Part shown: piece after piece, positions 57,080 through 64,000 of the stretch
Layout of the letters: each line of letters opens with the position of its first letter
Numbering within the stretch: position 1 is the first letter of the stretch
Made by a program: the position numbers and the translations under genes
The notes under the pieces: generated by a model
What the model was told of the DNA's origin: nothing
The model's database searches: none
What the model saw: only the letters and a program-made list of their open reading frames with translations
Origin: CAZCDS01 sp964497585
Lineage (GTDB): Bacteria; Desulfobacterota; Desulfomonilia; Desulfomonilales; Desulfomonilaceae
NCBI GenBank assembly: GCA_964497585.1
Contig: CAZCDS010000013.1
Span: 1-64,000, forward strand
Direction: 5' to 3'
Length of the DNA: 64,000 nt

Positions 57080-58174
57080 ATGCGAATTATCAGCGTAGTC
57101 GGCGCGCGACCCAATTTCATGAAGATCGTGCCCCTGGAACGAGAATTCGGCAGGTACGAGGGAGTGGAGCACCTGTCGGTCCACACCGGTCAACACTATG
57201 ACAGGGAGATGAGCGACGTCTTCTTCGAGCAACTGGGACTCGCCGAACCCGCAAGACATCTCGGCGTCGGGTCCGGGAGCCACGGCGAGATGACCGGGAA
57301 GATCATGATCGCATTTGAGCGGGTCTGCCAGGAATTGAGGCCCGATCTCGTGATCGTTGTGGGAGACGTTGATTCTACGATCGCTGCGGCGCTCGTCGCG
57401 CGAAAGCTCTTCATTCCGGTGGCCCATGTGGAGGCCGGCCTGCGCTCCTTCGATGAATCCATGCCCGAAGAGCACAACCGGCGGCTCACCGATCATCTCT
57501 CGAATCTGCTCTTCGTGTCCGAGCCTTCCGGTATGGAGAACCTTCAGCGGGAAGGGATACCGAGAGAGCGCGCCCACCTCGTCGGCGACATCATGCTGGA
57601 GACGCTCCGGATCTTTCAGAGCATGATCCGGGAACGCAGGAGATGGGAAGACTTCGGCCTCCCCCGCGGCGGCTATGCGCTCGTCACCATCCACCGGCCC
57701 TCCAACGTTGACGACCCTGATGCACTGGCCCAGACCGTCGATATGCTCGCGGCGCTTGGTCTCCCGATCATATTCCCTATTCACCCGCGAACCACGGGCC
57801 GCCTGAAACAGTTCGGCCTCACTAAACGAATCCAGGCCATCAAAGCCATCAAGCTCGTCCCACCCGAGCGATACGTTGATTTTCTTTCCCTGCTGGAGGG
57901 CACCCGACTGATACTTTCCGACTCGGGATCGGTGCAGGCTGAGGCAAGCTTCTTCAACGTTCCCTGTCTGGTCGCCAGAGAAAATACCGAACGCCCGATC
58001 TACATCGAGCAGGGCACCTCAGTGCTCGTGGGAAGAAACCTGGAGCACGTACGCGATCTGATGGGAGCGATCGATCGGGAGGAACACAAAGAGTCAACGC
58101 AACTCGTCAAAGAGCTGGGTTCCGGAGTAGCCGCGAAGGTGGTCTCAAAGATCGTCGAATATTGTGAAGCGTAG
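57080..58174 (+). CDS. wecB: UDP-N-acetylglucosamine 2-epimerase (copy 2)
   Basis: 364 residues. VVGARPNFMKIVPL, VVGDVDSTIAAALVA, VAHVEAGLRSFDES, PEEHNRRLTDHL, VTIHRPSNV, PIHPRTTGR, LSDSGSVQAEA and ARENTERPIYIEQGTSVLVGRN are the family motifs, in a form different from copy 1 (MPEEHNRRLTDH vs. PEEINRTLISH), so the two are divergent paralogues rather than a recent duplication. GAGGG precedes the ATG. Probably provides ManNAc-type or a related 2-epimerised sugar for the same polymer. Confidence 0.94.
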   Translation: MRIISVVGARPNFMKIVPLEREFGRYEGVEHLSVHTGQHYDREMSDVFFEQLGLAEPARHLGVGSGSHGEMTGKIMIAFERVCQELRPDLVIVVGDVDSTIAAALVARKLFIPVAHVEAGLRSFDESMPEEHNRRLTDHLSNLLFVSEPSGMENLQREGIPRERAHLVGDIMLETLRIFQSMIRERRRWEDFGLPRGGYALVTIHRPSNVDDPDALAQTVDMLAALGLPIIFPIHPRTTGRLKQFGLTKRIQAIKAIKLVPPERYVDFLSLLEGTRLILSDSGSVQAEASFFNVPCLVARENTERPIYIEQGTSVLVGRNLEHVRDLMGAIDREEHKESTQLVKELGSGVAAKVVSKIVEYCEA

Positions 58175-58227
58175 CTTTTCCGTCCAGCTAACCTGGTTCT
58201 TGTACCTTTCGCACTGAAATCAATTGT

Positions 58228-58256
58228 TTGACCGCGAGGACAATTGGCACTATCAT
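58228..58256 (+). promoter_or_regulatory. Sigma-70 promoter for membrane protein gene
   Basis: TTGACC (58228-58233), 17-base spacer, TATCAT (58251-58256). About 40 bases before the GTG at 58296. Confidence 0.6.
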
Positions 58257-58295
58257 AATGAAAAGACATGGAGCCGAACCCGAAGGAGGTTGGCC

Positions 58296-58616
58296 GTGAG
58301 CAAGCGAGGCGCAGGAACGGTGTTCACCGTATTGATTGGAATATCGCTTCTCTACGCACTTGTACTGCTAGAGCTTTTCTTCTGGAACTACTGGCATGAT
58401 TACGCGGCGAGTCAAATCGAGTTCCTCGTCATTCTGCTCATCATCATAGGATTCGCGGGTTTGATTCTATTTGTCGTCACCAAGCTCTTCGCGCCAGAGC
58501 ACCGACCGTACCAGACATTCGGGTACATTATTTTTCTCGTTCTTGCGGTCTCGGGAGTGGCTCTGATCTTCATGCTCATGGAGAAGGTCGCCACAACAGG
58601 CGTTTGGCCCGGATAA
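58296..58616 (+). CDS. Small membrane protein, unknown function
   Basis: 106 residues, GTG 58296 with AAGGAGG six bases upstream. Three hydrophobic helices: about 9-30 (TVFTVLIGISLLYALVLLEL), 42-63 (EFLVILLIIIGFAGLILFVV), and 78-98 (IIFLVLAVSGVALIFMLM). No known domain. Own promoter upstream makes it a single-gene unit. Confidence 0.7.
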   Translation: MSKRGAGTVFTVLIGISLLYALVLLELFFWNYWHDYAASQIEFLVILLIIIGFAGLILFVVTKLFAPEHRPYQTFGYIIFLVLAVSGVALIFMLMEKVATTGVWPG

Positions 58617-58859
58617 GGACCTCCCGTGCATTGAATGGCACAATCCCCGGTCCAGTGGGAGACGAAGGCCCTCTTTTGAAGGGAGTGGTGGAGGACTTTG
58701 AACTGAGCGGCCTCGCGAGAACGCGGGGTCAATGTCGCCTCGCTGAACACGCGTGGGCATGATATCCTTTGCCGTAAGCGGGTAGCGTTCTTCACTCCCT
58801 TGTGGTAGGATGGCAGCTAAGCAAACCAGGCATCTTGGAGCCTTTTTACGGGGGTTGCT

Positions 58860-59147
58860 GTGAAAAACCGTTGCATCTTGGCAGCAATTTTCGTTGTTAT
58901 GGTCCTGACGGCAATGGCCGCGTCCTTTCCTATCGACTCCGCATGCGCGCAGACCCGATACGAGCCCCGGATTGAAGGCGTGAGCTACCGGCAATTGGCG
59001 GAGTGGGATTCCATCTATGGGATGGGCCGATTCTACGGCGGGTACTGGATGCCCGGATATGGGCCGTTCCTGTTTCAGGCGCCTGACAGCTATACCAAAG
59101 GACGCAGAAACTGCACGCCGCCTCTTCTACCGGGACCTCTCTGGTAG
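58860..59147 (+). CDS. Small secreted protein
   Basis: 95 residues, GTG 58860 preceded by a G-rich ribosome site (GGGGG). Signal peptide (1-30, ILAAIFVVMVLTAMAASF, ending ACA). The mature part has a Gly/Tyr/Trp-rich stretch (YGMGRFYGGYWMPGYGPFLFQ), recalling small envelope or matrix proteins of unknown role. No family recognised. Confidence 0.55.
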   Translation: MKNRCILAAIFVVMVLTAMAASFPIDSACAQTRYEPRIEGVSYRQLAEWDSIYGMGRFYGGYWMPGYGPFLFQAPDSYTKGRRNCTPPLLPGPLW

Positions 59148-59264
59148 GGGCAGGACCGGCCATTTGACCCTTGAGCCGTCATGTCAAAAGGATAGGGGGA
59201 GCGGGGATCTGTGACTGCAATTGAAGGTTGAAGGTTGAGGCTGTGAGCCGGTGAGGAGTTGGAT

Positions 59265-60011
59265 GTGAGCACAGTAGCAGCGATCGGAGCGACAAGGCGT
59301 TTGATGGTGTTGGTCCAGGGAGCGTTGGTGGGCGCTCTGGCCATGAATCTGCTGGCAGCCGGAGAGACGGTGATCTACGACGTGGGTGGTTGGCTCGTCG
59401 GAGGTTTTGTCGCGCCGACAATCGTCGGCGCGCTCGCCGGGATGGGCATTGGGAACGTTCTGCTCAAACACAGCGTCGCACAGGAAGCTCTCGCAAGCCT
59501 CAACGAAGATTTGGAACACCAGGTGCGCGTGAGGACCGCCGAGTTGAAGCGCTCCAACAACGACCTCAAGTACGAAGTTGGTGAGCGCAAACGGGCGGAG
59601 AGAGCATTGCAGGAAACCCTGATCAGGCAGACCGCAATACTCGACAACATACCCGACATGGCATGGCTGAAGGATAGGGAAGGCAGATTCCTTGCCGTGA
59701 ACGAACCCTTTGAGAAGGCGTCCGGTATAACACGCAAAGAGCTCATCGGAAAAACCGATCTTGATTTCTGGCCCGAAGATGTCGCCCGAAGATTCCAGGA
59801 TGACGATCAACAGGTCATGAAAACGGGAAAGCGGAAGAGCATCGAAGAAAAAAGAGTACACACGAAAGACAGGGACATCTGGATCGAAACCATCAAGTCT
59901 CCCATCTATGACGACAATGGCGACGTAATCGGAACGACGGGAATTGCCCGCGATATAACCGAACGCAAACAAGCCGAGCTGGAATTAAGGAAAAGGGTGC
60001 AGGAATCATAG
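59265..60011 (+). CDS. Membrane PAS-domain sensor without kinase
   Basis: 248 residues, GTG 59265 with GAGGAG six bases upstream. Two N-terminal helices (about 8-35 and 42-68, MVLVQGALVGALAMNLLAAG and AGMGIGNVLL), a coiled coil (about 75-112, LNEDLEHQVRVRTAELKRSN), and a PAS-PAC domain (about 118-245, ILDNIPDMAWLKDREGRF, LDFWPEDVARRFQDDD, GDVIGTTGIARDITERKQAE). It ends right after the linker that normally leads to a histidine kinase or GGDEF. Truncated sensor or regulator of another protein; a hairpin follows the stop. Confidence 0.75.
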   Translation: MSTVAAIGATRRLMVLVQGALVGALAMNLLAAGETVIYDVGGWLVGGFVAPTIVGALAGMGIGNVLLKHSVAQEALASLNEDLEHQVRVRTAELKRSNNDLKYEVGERKRAERALQETLIRQTAILDNIPDMAWLKDREGRFLAVNEPFEKASGITRKELIGKTDLDFWPEDVARRFQDDDQQVMKTGKRKSIEEKRVHTKDRDIWIETIKSPIYDDNGDVIGTTGIARDITERKQAELELRKRVQES

Positions 60012-60044
60012 AACTTGCCCCGAAGCACCTCCTCGGGGAAGTTC
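60011..60044 (+). terminator. Hairpin after the PAS gene
   Basis: GAACTT and CCCCGA (60011-60023) pair with TCGGGG and AAGTTC (60033-60044), with one bulged G. Starts at the last base of the stop codon; no T-run. Confidence 0.5.
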
Positions 60045-60480
60045 CAGTGTCGAATAACGGTCGTCAAGCGCCTTGAAATGCCTCTTAAGCCTCGCAACCG
60101 ACCCGAAATTTTTTGACCCCATCGGGAGAGACGTGTAAGCTCTGGAGTTCGCGATGGAGCAATCTGCCGACAGACTGCTGCCGGCGCCGGTTATCCTTCA
60201 CATGGCGGTCTTTTCCAGGAGGGCTGCTGGACAAGGCGGTTTGCATCCTCACTGCCGAAGAAGAAGCTATTTTGACGGGAAACCGGGGGCAAGTCCCGCG
60301 GCAGGTAGGATGGAAGAGCCTGGATTTCGGCTTCTGCCGGAATGACGCTGAAGCGCCTTTGCCGCAGACTCTACGGCGGGAACCTGATATGAGGGGCCTT
60401 TGTGACGTGAACAGTTCCGGCAATTTTTCTTGTTCCCCTGAAACAGGAGTGAAGATCGGCCGCGATACAGCGTGATCAAC
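60012..60480. other. Intergenic before xseA
   Basis: About 470 bases: a hairpin at its start, a REP-like element at 60319, and otherwise short chance frames. Nothing supports a gene. Confidence 0.45.
60319..60346. repeat. REP-like imperfect palindrome
   Basis: CCTGGATTTCGGCTTCTGCCGGAATGAC: the TTCGGC/GCCGGAA stem flanked by GGAT and ATGAC is the shape of common proteobacterial REP elements (GGATTCCCGC..GCGGGAATGAC). Single copy recognised in the window. Confidence 0.5.
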
Positions 60481-61830
60481 ATGGATCTGCCTGAACGTAA
60501 AATCTACACGGTCTCGGAACTCACCCAGGCCATTAAAGACCGGCTGGAAGAGGAATACCCTTCAATATGGATTCAAGGGGAAATATCCAATTTTAGGCCG
60601 GCTCCGTCTGGCCATTTCTACTTCACGCTCAAGGATGAGTATTCGCAAATTCGTTGTGTGATGTTCAAGACCCAGAATCGGTTCCTCAAATTTCGGCCGG
60701 AGAACGGGCTGGAGATCATTGCGTGGGGCAGGCTTTCTGTTTACAGTCCGAGAGGCGAGTACCAGATCATCTTTGATACCATGGAGCCCCGCGGATTCGG
60801 CAGCCTGATGCTCGCGTTTGAGCAACTCCGGGACAAGCTCGCGGCCGAGGGCCTTTTCGACGACGAGCGAAAGAAGGCTCTTCCCTCGTTTCCCCGCACC
60901 GTAGGGCTCGTGACCTCGCGACGGGGCGCCGCGGTACGCGACATGATACGCATAGCATCACGTCGGTCACCGGGAACCGATGTGCTTCTCAGTTCCACGT
61001 CCGTTCAGGGCGAGAAGGCGCCTGAAGAGATTGTCGCGGCACTGGACAGAATCTGTGCGACCGGCGACGTGGACGTCGTGATTATCGGACGGGGAGGCGG
61101 GTCTATGGAGGACCTTTGGGCCTTCAACGACGAAAGGGTAGTTCGGGCCGTGGCGAACTGTCCCATGCCCATCGTCAGTGCGGTGGGACATGAGACGGAT
61201 TTCACGCTGACGGACTTCGCCGCGGATGTGAGAGCCTCCACTCCCTCCGCGGCAGCGGAGATTGTGGTCCCCGATCGCCGGGGACTGACCGAGCGAATCT
61301 GGCACCTGCTGGCACGTTCGAGGGGAGCAGTCTCCGCAACACTACAGAGGTGCTCTACCGCCATCGATGAAGCGGTCAAGCGACTCTATGACCCGCGGCG
61401 GCATATCCTGGAGCGCCGCCAGCGCCTGGACGACCTGACGCAGAGACTATCGGGCACAATCCGAAGGAAACTTGCCGCACTGCGTGACGACGCCGCGGCC
61501 TGTTCCAACAGGCTCAGACCCGAGTACCTCAGGAGAGAGATCTCTGCGGCAGCCGAGGAGCGGGAAATCCTCGTGACACGACTGGTCCGGTCGATTCGTG
61601 AGGTAACCAAAGAGAAGCGTGCGTCGGTCGACACTCTGGCTGCACGGCTGGATGGGCTCAGCCCGCTCGCGGTTCTCTCCCGGGGCTATTCCATAACCTT
61701 CCGGCCGGACACCGACGAGGTGCTCATGGACTCGACCGCCATAGCTTCCGGCGAGGAGGTCCGGGTACGACTTCACCGCGGTGAACTCGACTGCCGCGTG
61801 ACCGGTACCAGGATACCGCAGGACGATTAG
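60481..61830 (+). CDS. xseA: Exodeoxyribonuclease VII large subunit
   Basis: Large subunit of ExoVII, a ssDNA exonuclease (both directions) made with several small XseB subunits. 449 residues: OB-fold N-domain (YTVSELTQAIKDRLEEEYP, IWIQGEISNFR, GHFYFTLKDEYSQIRCVMF), catalytic middle (VGLVTSRRGAAVRDMI, DVVIIGRGGGSMEDLWAFND, SAVGHETDFTLTDFAADVRASTPSAAAE), a coiled-coil region, and the final SPLAVLSRGYSI. ATG 60481 is preferred to a GTG nine bases upstream. No xseB is seen in the 108 bases after the stop, although it usually follows. Confidence 0.96.
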   Translation: MDLPERKIYTVSELTQAIKDRLEEEYPSIWIQGEISNFRPAPSGHFYFTLKDEYSQIRCVMFKTQNRFLKFRPENGLEIIAWGRLSVYSPRGEYQIIFDTMEPRGFGSLMLAFEQLRDKLAAEGLFDDERKKALPSFPRTVGLVTSRRGAAVRDMIRIASRRSPGTDVLLSSTSVQGEKAPEEIVAALDRICATGDVDVVIIGRGGGSMEDLWAFNDERVVRAVANCPMPIVSAVGHETDFTLTDFAADVRASTPSAAAEIVVPDRRGLTERIWHLLARSRGAVSATLQRCSTAIDEAVKRLYDPRRHILERRQRLDDLTQRLSGTIRRKLAALRDDAAACSNRLRPEYLRREISAAAEEREILVTRLVRSIREVTKEKRASVDTLAARLDGLSPLAVLSRGYSITFRPDTDEVLMDSTAIASGEEVRVRLHRGELDCRVTGTRIPQDD

Positions 61831-61938
61831 TCGCCCGTCTCATATTTTTCTTCCCAGGCGCGGGACTGCCGCACATACGGGTTTCTCTGCCCATCACTCC
61901 ACGAGCGGGTACGCAGGGATTCGAAAAGGGAATTGCTT

Positions 61939-62763
61939 ATGGCACAGGAACTCCAACCGAATGAAGTGCTCCTTTTCATGGACGCGATTATTCGTAAAGC
62001 GAGTGCAGCGGCAATGGCGTTCTTCCGCGGAGACTTTCGCGTGGACCACAAGAACGTTGGTCACAGCGCAATCGATATCGTGACCGACGCGGACCGTGCT
62101 TCGGAAGAGATCATCCTCCAAGCGATACAAAAGGAACTTCCGGGACACGATGTCATGACCGAGGAGACCCCTACCGAGACCCTCGGATCGAAATACCTGT
62201 GGCTGATCGATCCGCTTGATGGGACGGTAAACTTTGCTCACGGGTTTCCCGCTTTCTGTCTTTCCATGGCGCTGATGTATGAGGGCAAGGTTTCAGCCGG
62301 CATGGTGTACGATCCGTTGAGGGATGAGTGTTTCTCCGCGACCTTGGGTGGGGGGGCTCGGCTCAACGGAGAGCCGATGAAAGTCTCCGCTGCGGACCGG
62401 CTGGAGAGCAGTCTGGTAGCCACAGGTTTTCCCTATGACAGGGCCGTGTCGCCCGACAACAATGTGAAGGAATTCAGCGCGGTGGTAACCCGGGTCCAGG
62501 GGATGCGTCGGGCCGGATCTGCAGCCCTGGATCTGGCCTACGTCGCGTGCGGCCGTCTGGACGGATTCTGGGAATTGAAGCTCAAGCCATGGGACATGGG
62601 CGCGGGGATGCTCCTCGTCACGGAGGCAGGCGGCCGCGTTTCAGATATAACCGGAGCGCCCACCGACGTTTATACCCACTGTGTCGTCGCAACAAACGGT
62701 CTCATCCACAATCTGCTGCTGGATTTGTTGGTGTCCTCCCAGAGGTCAGGTGAGGTTTCCTGA
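61939..62763 (+). CDS. suhB: Inositol-monophosphatase-family phosphatase
   Basis: 274 residues of the Mg-dependent IMPase/SuhB family. Metal ligands: Glu75-Glu76 in MTEETPTE, Asp91 and Asp94 in WLIDPLDGTVNFA, and the C-terminal Asp in LKPWDMGAGMLLVTEAGG. Family members dephosphorylate inositol phosphates, sugar phosphates, PAP or fructose-1,6-bisphosphate. ATG 61939 with AAAAGGGA nine bases upstream. The following livM begins directly after, so the two may be co-transcribed, though the link looks casual. suhB is used for family only. Confidence 0.88.
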   Translation: MAQELQPNEVLLFMDAIIRKASAAAMAFFRGDFRVDHKNVGHSAIDIVTDADRASEEIILQAIQKELPGHDVMTEETPTETLGSKYLWLIDPLDGTVNFAHGFPAFCLSMALMYEGKVSAGMVYDPLRDECFSATLGGGARLNGEPMKVSAADRLESSLVATGFPYDRAVSPDNNVKEFSAVVTRVQGMRRAGSAALDLAYVACGRLDGFWELKLKPWDMGAGMLLVTEAGGRVSDITGAPTDVYTHCVVATNGLIHNLLLDLLVSSQRSGEVS

Positions 62764-62764
62764 G

Positions 62765-63826
62765 ATGGACATGAAGCGAGACCATTACGAGGACATACAA
62801 CTCTTCTCATCGGGAACGGTGCTCTTCTGGTTCATCGTGTCCATGGTTTGCCTCGGGGCTTTTCCCTTCGTGGCCCGGTACGTGGGGAAAAACTACTACA
62901 TCTACATGGCTAACTATGTGGCGATCAACATCATCGTCGCGGTGGGGTTGAATCTGCTCGTAGGGTACTCGGGGCAGATTTCGTTGGGACACGCGGGCTT
63001 CTTCGCGTTGGGCGCGTACGGGACCATCCTGCTCATGGTCAACCTCAAACTGCCGATCTTTATCGCGCTGCCTCTCGCAGGATTGGGGACGGCGCTCTTC
63101 GGTTTTCTGCTCGGGCTGCCCGCTCTGAGGCTCGAAGGTCCCTATCTGGCAATCGCTACTCTTGGGTTCGGCCTGACCGTGACTCAGGTCATCGGTAGAT
63201 GGGAGCTTTTCGGCGGCAGGCAAGGGTTACACGCTCCCCCAGTCACGCTCGGTTCGCTAACTCTTGAGACGGACTTCGACTTCTACTGGATGATCGTTCC
63301 CGTGACCATCCTGCTTATCGTCGCTGCGCGAAATCTGATCAAGACGAAGGTGGGGAGGGCTTTCATAGCCATCCGAGACTCCGACGTGGCAGCCCAGACC
63401 ATGGGGGTCAATCTGACCTACTACAAGACACTGGCCTTTGCAGTCTCAGCCTTCTATACCGGCGTAGCGGGAGGGTTGTACGCGTTCGCCCTCGGTTTCA
63501 TCGAGCCGCAGATCTTCAACCTTATGCTGTCGATCCTCTTCCTGGCGATGGTCGTTGTAGGCGGGCTCGGATCCATAGTCGGTTCCGTTGCGGGAGCAAT
63601 ATTGCTTTCGCTTCTCGACCTCAAGCTCCAGACCGTGCAGAACTTTCCGGTACTCGGATCGATACTCCTGTACATGTCAAAGCAGTGGTTCACGGTTTCG
63701 GGTTTGCCGAACATTCAGTATGTCATTTACGGCCTGATCATGTTCCTGATCGTGGTGTTCGAACCGCTCGGTCTGTTTGGCTTCTGGATAAGGACGAAGA
63801 TCTATTGGAAGAGCTATCCGTTTTAG
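62765..63826 (+). CDS. livM: Branched-chain amino acid ABC transporter permease LivM
   Basis: 353-residue inner-membrane permease of the LivM class, about nine helices. Family motifs: AINIIVAVGLNLLVGYSGQISLGHAGFFALGAY, GPYLAIATLGFGLTV, GRAFIAIRDSDVAAQTMGVNL (cytoplasmic loop for the ATPase), SAFYTGVAGGLYAF and VVVGGLGSIVGSVAGA. ATG 62765 chosen; ATG 62771 is an alternative. Downstream, the next gene starts at 63,969 with LivH-like residues, a livM–livH order opposite to the common livH–livM. Substrate could be Leu/Ile/Val or an amide/urea-like compound. Confidence 0.94.
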   Translation: MDMKRDHYEDIQLFSSGTVLFWFIVSMVCLGAFPFVARYVGKNYYIYMANYVAINIIVAVGLNLLVGYSGQISLGHAGFFALGAYGTILLMVNLKLPIFIALPLAGLGTALFGFLLGLPALRLEGPYLAIATLGFGLTVTQVIGRWELFGGRQGLHAPPVTLGSLTLETDFDFYWMIVPVTILLIVAARNLIKTKVGRAFIAIRDSDVAAQTMGVNLTYYKTLAFAVSAFYTGVAGGLYAFALGFIEPQIFNLMLSILFLAMVVVGGLGSIVGSVAGAILLSLLDLKLQTVQNFPVLGSILLYMSKQWFTVSGLPNIQYVIYGLIMFLIVVFEPLGLFGFWIRTKIYWKSYPF

Positions 63827-63968
63827 ACAGTGTAGTAACCCGCGTCAAGTCCCGTGCTGATCTCAGGCTTGTGTCACGAGGGCACGGCAGGCTACGCCCC
63901 TCCGGACGTGCGAATGTCGATGCGGGTCGCTCCAAGAGGAAATTTTCGCTTCATGGAGGGTGAATCGG

Positions 63969-64000
63969 ATGTTTTGGCAGGTGATCATCGGCGGAATTGC
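63969..64000 (+). CDS. livH: Probable LivH permease, partial (runs off the edge)
   Basis: The last 32 bases read MFWQVIIGGI, from ATG 63969 with GGAGGG seven bases upstream. The short start resembles the first residues of LivH-type permeases, and livM stands just before it, so a LivH is the simplest guess. Cut by the window end. Confidence 0.6.
   Translation, partial: MFWQVIIGGI

Noticed and set aside
61831..61938. xseB after xseA
   Set aside because: The gap is 108 bases, too short for the 70-80-residue small subunit; no matching frame.

Overview
The window looks like chromosomal DNA of an anaerobic, Gram-negative bacterium, most probably a deltaproteobacterium / Desulfobacterota of the Syntrophobacter–Desulfomonile kind. 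This is inferred from high GC, envelope lipoproteins, a rubrerythrin-like protein, an acyl-CoA dehydrogenase, a degenerate GcvH-like protein with four-Cys modules and a sigma-54 promoter. No rRNA or tRNA gene, CRISPR array or intact insertion sequence was recognised, so the taxonomic guess rests on gene content only.

Layout. 0.1–7.7 kb: mostly minus-strand envelope genes (cyclopropane fatty acid synthase, a frameshifted DUF4424-like secreted protein, an FAD amine-oxidase-type enzyme, an MltD-like transglycosylase with LysM, a PH-domain membrane protein) and one small secreted protein with a near-consensus sigma-70 promoter. 8–13.7 kb: gyrA overlapping an archease gene, a PAP2 phosphatase, then the RNA ligase rtcB; archease and RtcB are functional partners. 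13.9–15.8 kb: a two-gene Septu-type anti-phage module (PtuA ATPase plus PtuB HNH nuclease) whose ATPase has Gln where Walker B normally has Glu. 16–24 kb: yggS–maf–penicillin-acylase-like operon, acyl-CoA dehydrogenase, rhodanese, a protein with a tandem 56-residue repeat, and a ferritin-like protein. 24–29.3 kb: methyltransferase, UbiA prenyltransferase, cytochrome b5-like/DUF2231 membrane protein, dnaX with the SRP RNA just upstream. 29.5–35.4 kb: Spy-like protein, a hybrid receiver–PAS–kinase lacking the usual His, amidohydrolase, thioesterase and sterol-desaturase-type genes.

35.4–37.2 kb is the most unusual locus: two inverted-repeat sites, a -24/-12 (sigma-54) promoter, a 71-residue four-Cys protein, and a 298-residue protein with two such Cys modules fused to a GcvH-like domain without the lipoylated lysine. 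recR and a small lipoprotein follow.

39–58.2 kb is a surface-polysaccharide region: signal-peptidase-like protease, methyltransferase, Wzz-type copolymerase, initiating sugar-phosphate transferase, NodB deacetylase, several glycosyltransferases, a PaaK-like adenylating enzyme, a Wzx-type flippase, and two UDP-GlcNAc 2-epimerase genes. Two glycosyltransferase genes are close paralogues and one is frameshifted. No Wzy polymerase or Wza exporter is visible. 58.2–64 kb: small membrane/secreted proteins, an orphan PAS sensor, xseA, an inositol-monophosphatase-family gene, and livM followed by the first codons of a probable livH at the right edge.

A hairpin repeat recurs just after genes at 55, 13,694 and 24,015, and a pair of long hairpins linked by inverted 10-mers lies in the 30.2–31.1 kb gap.
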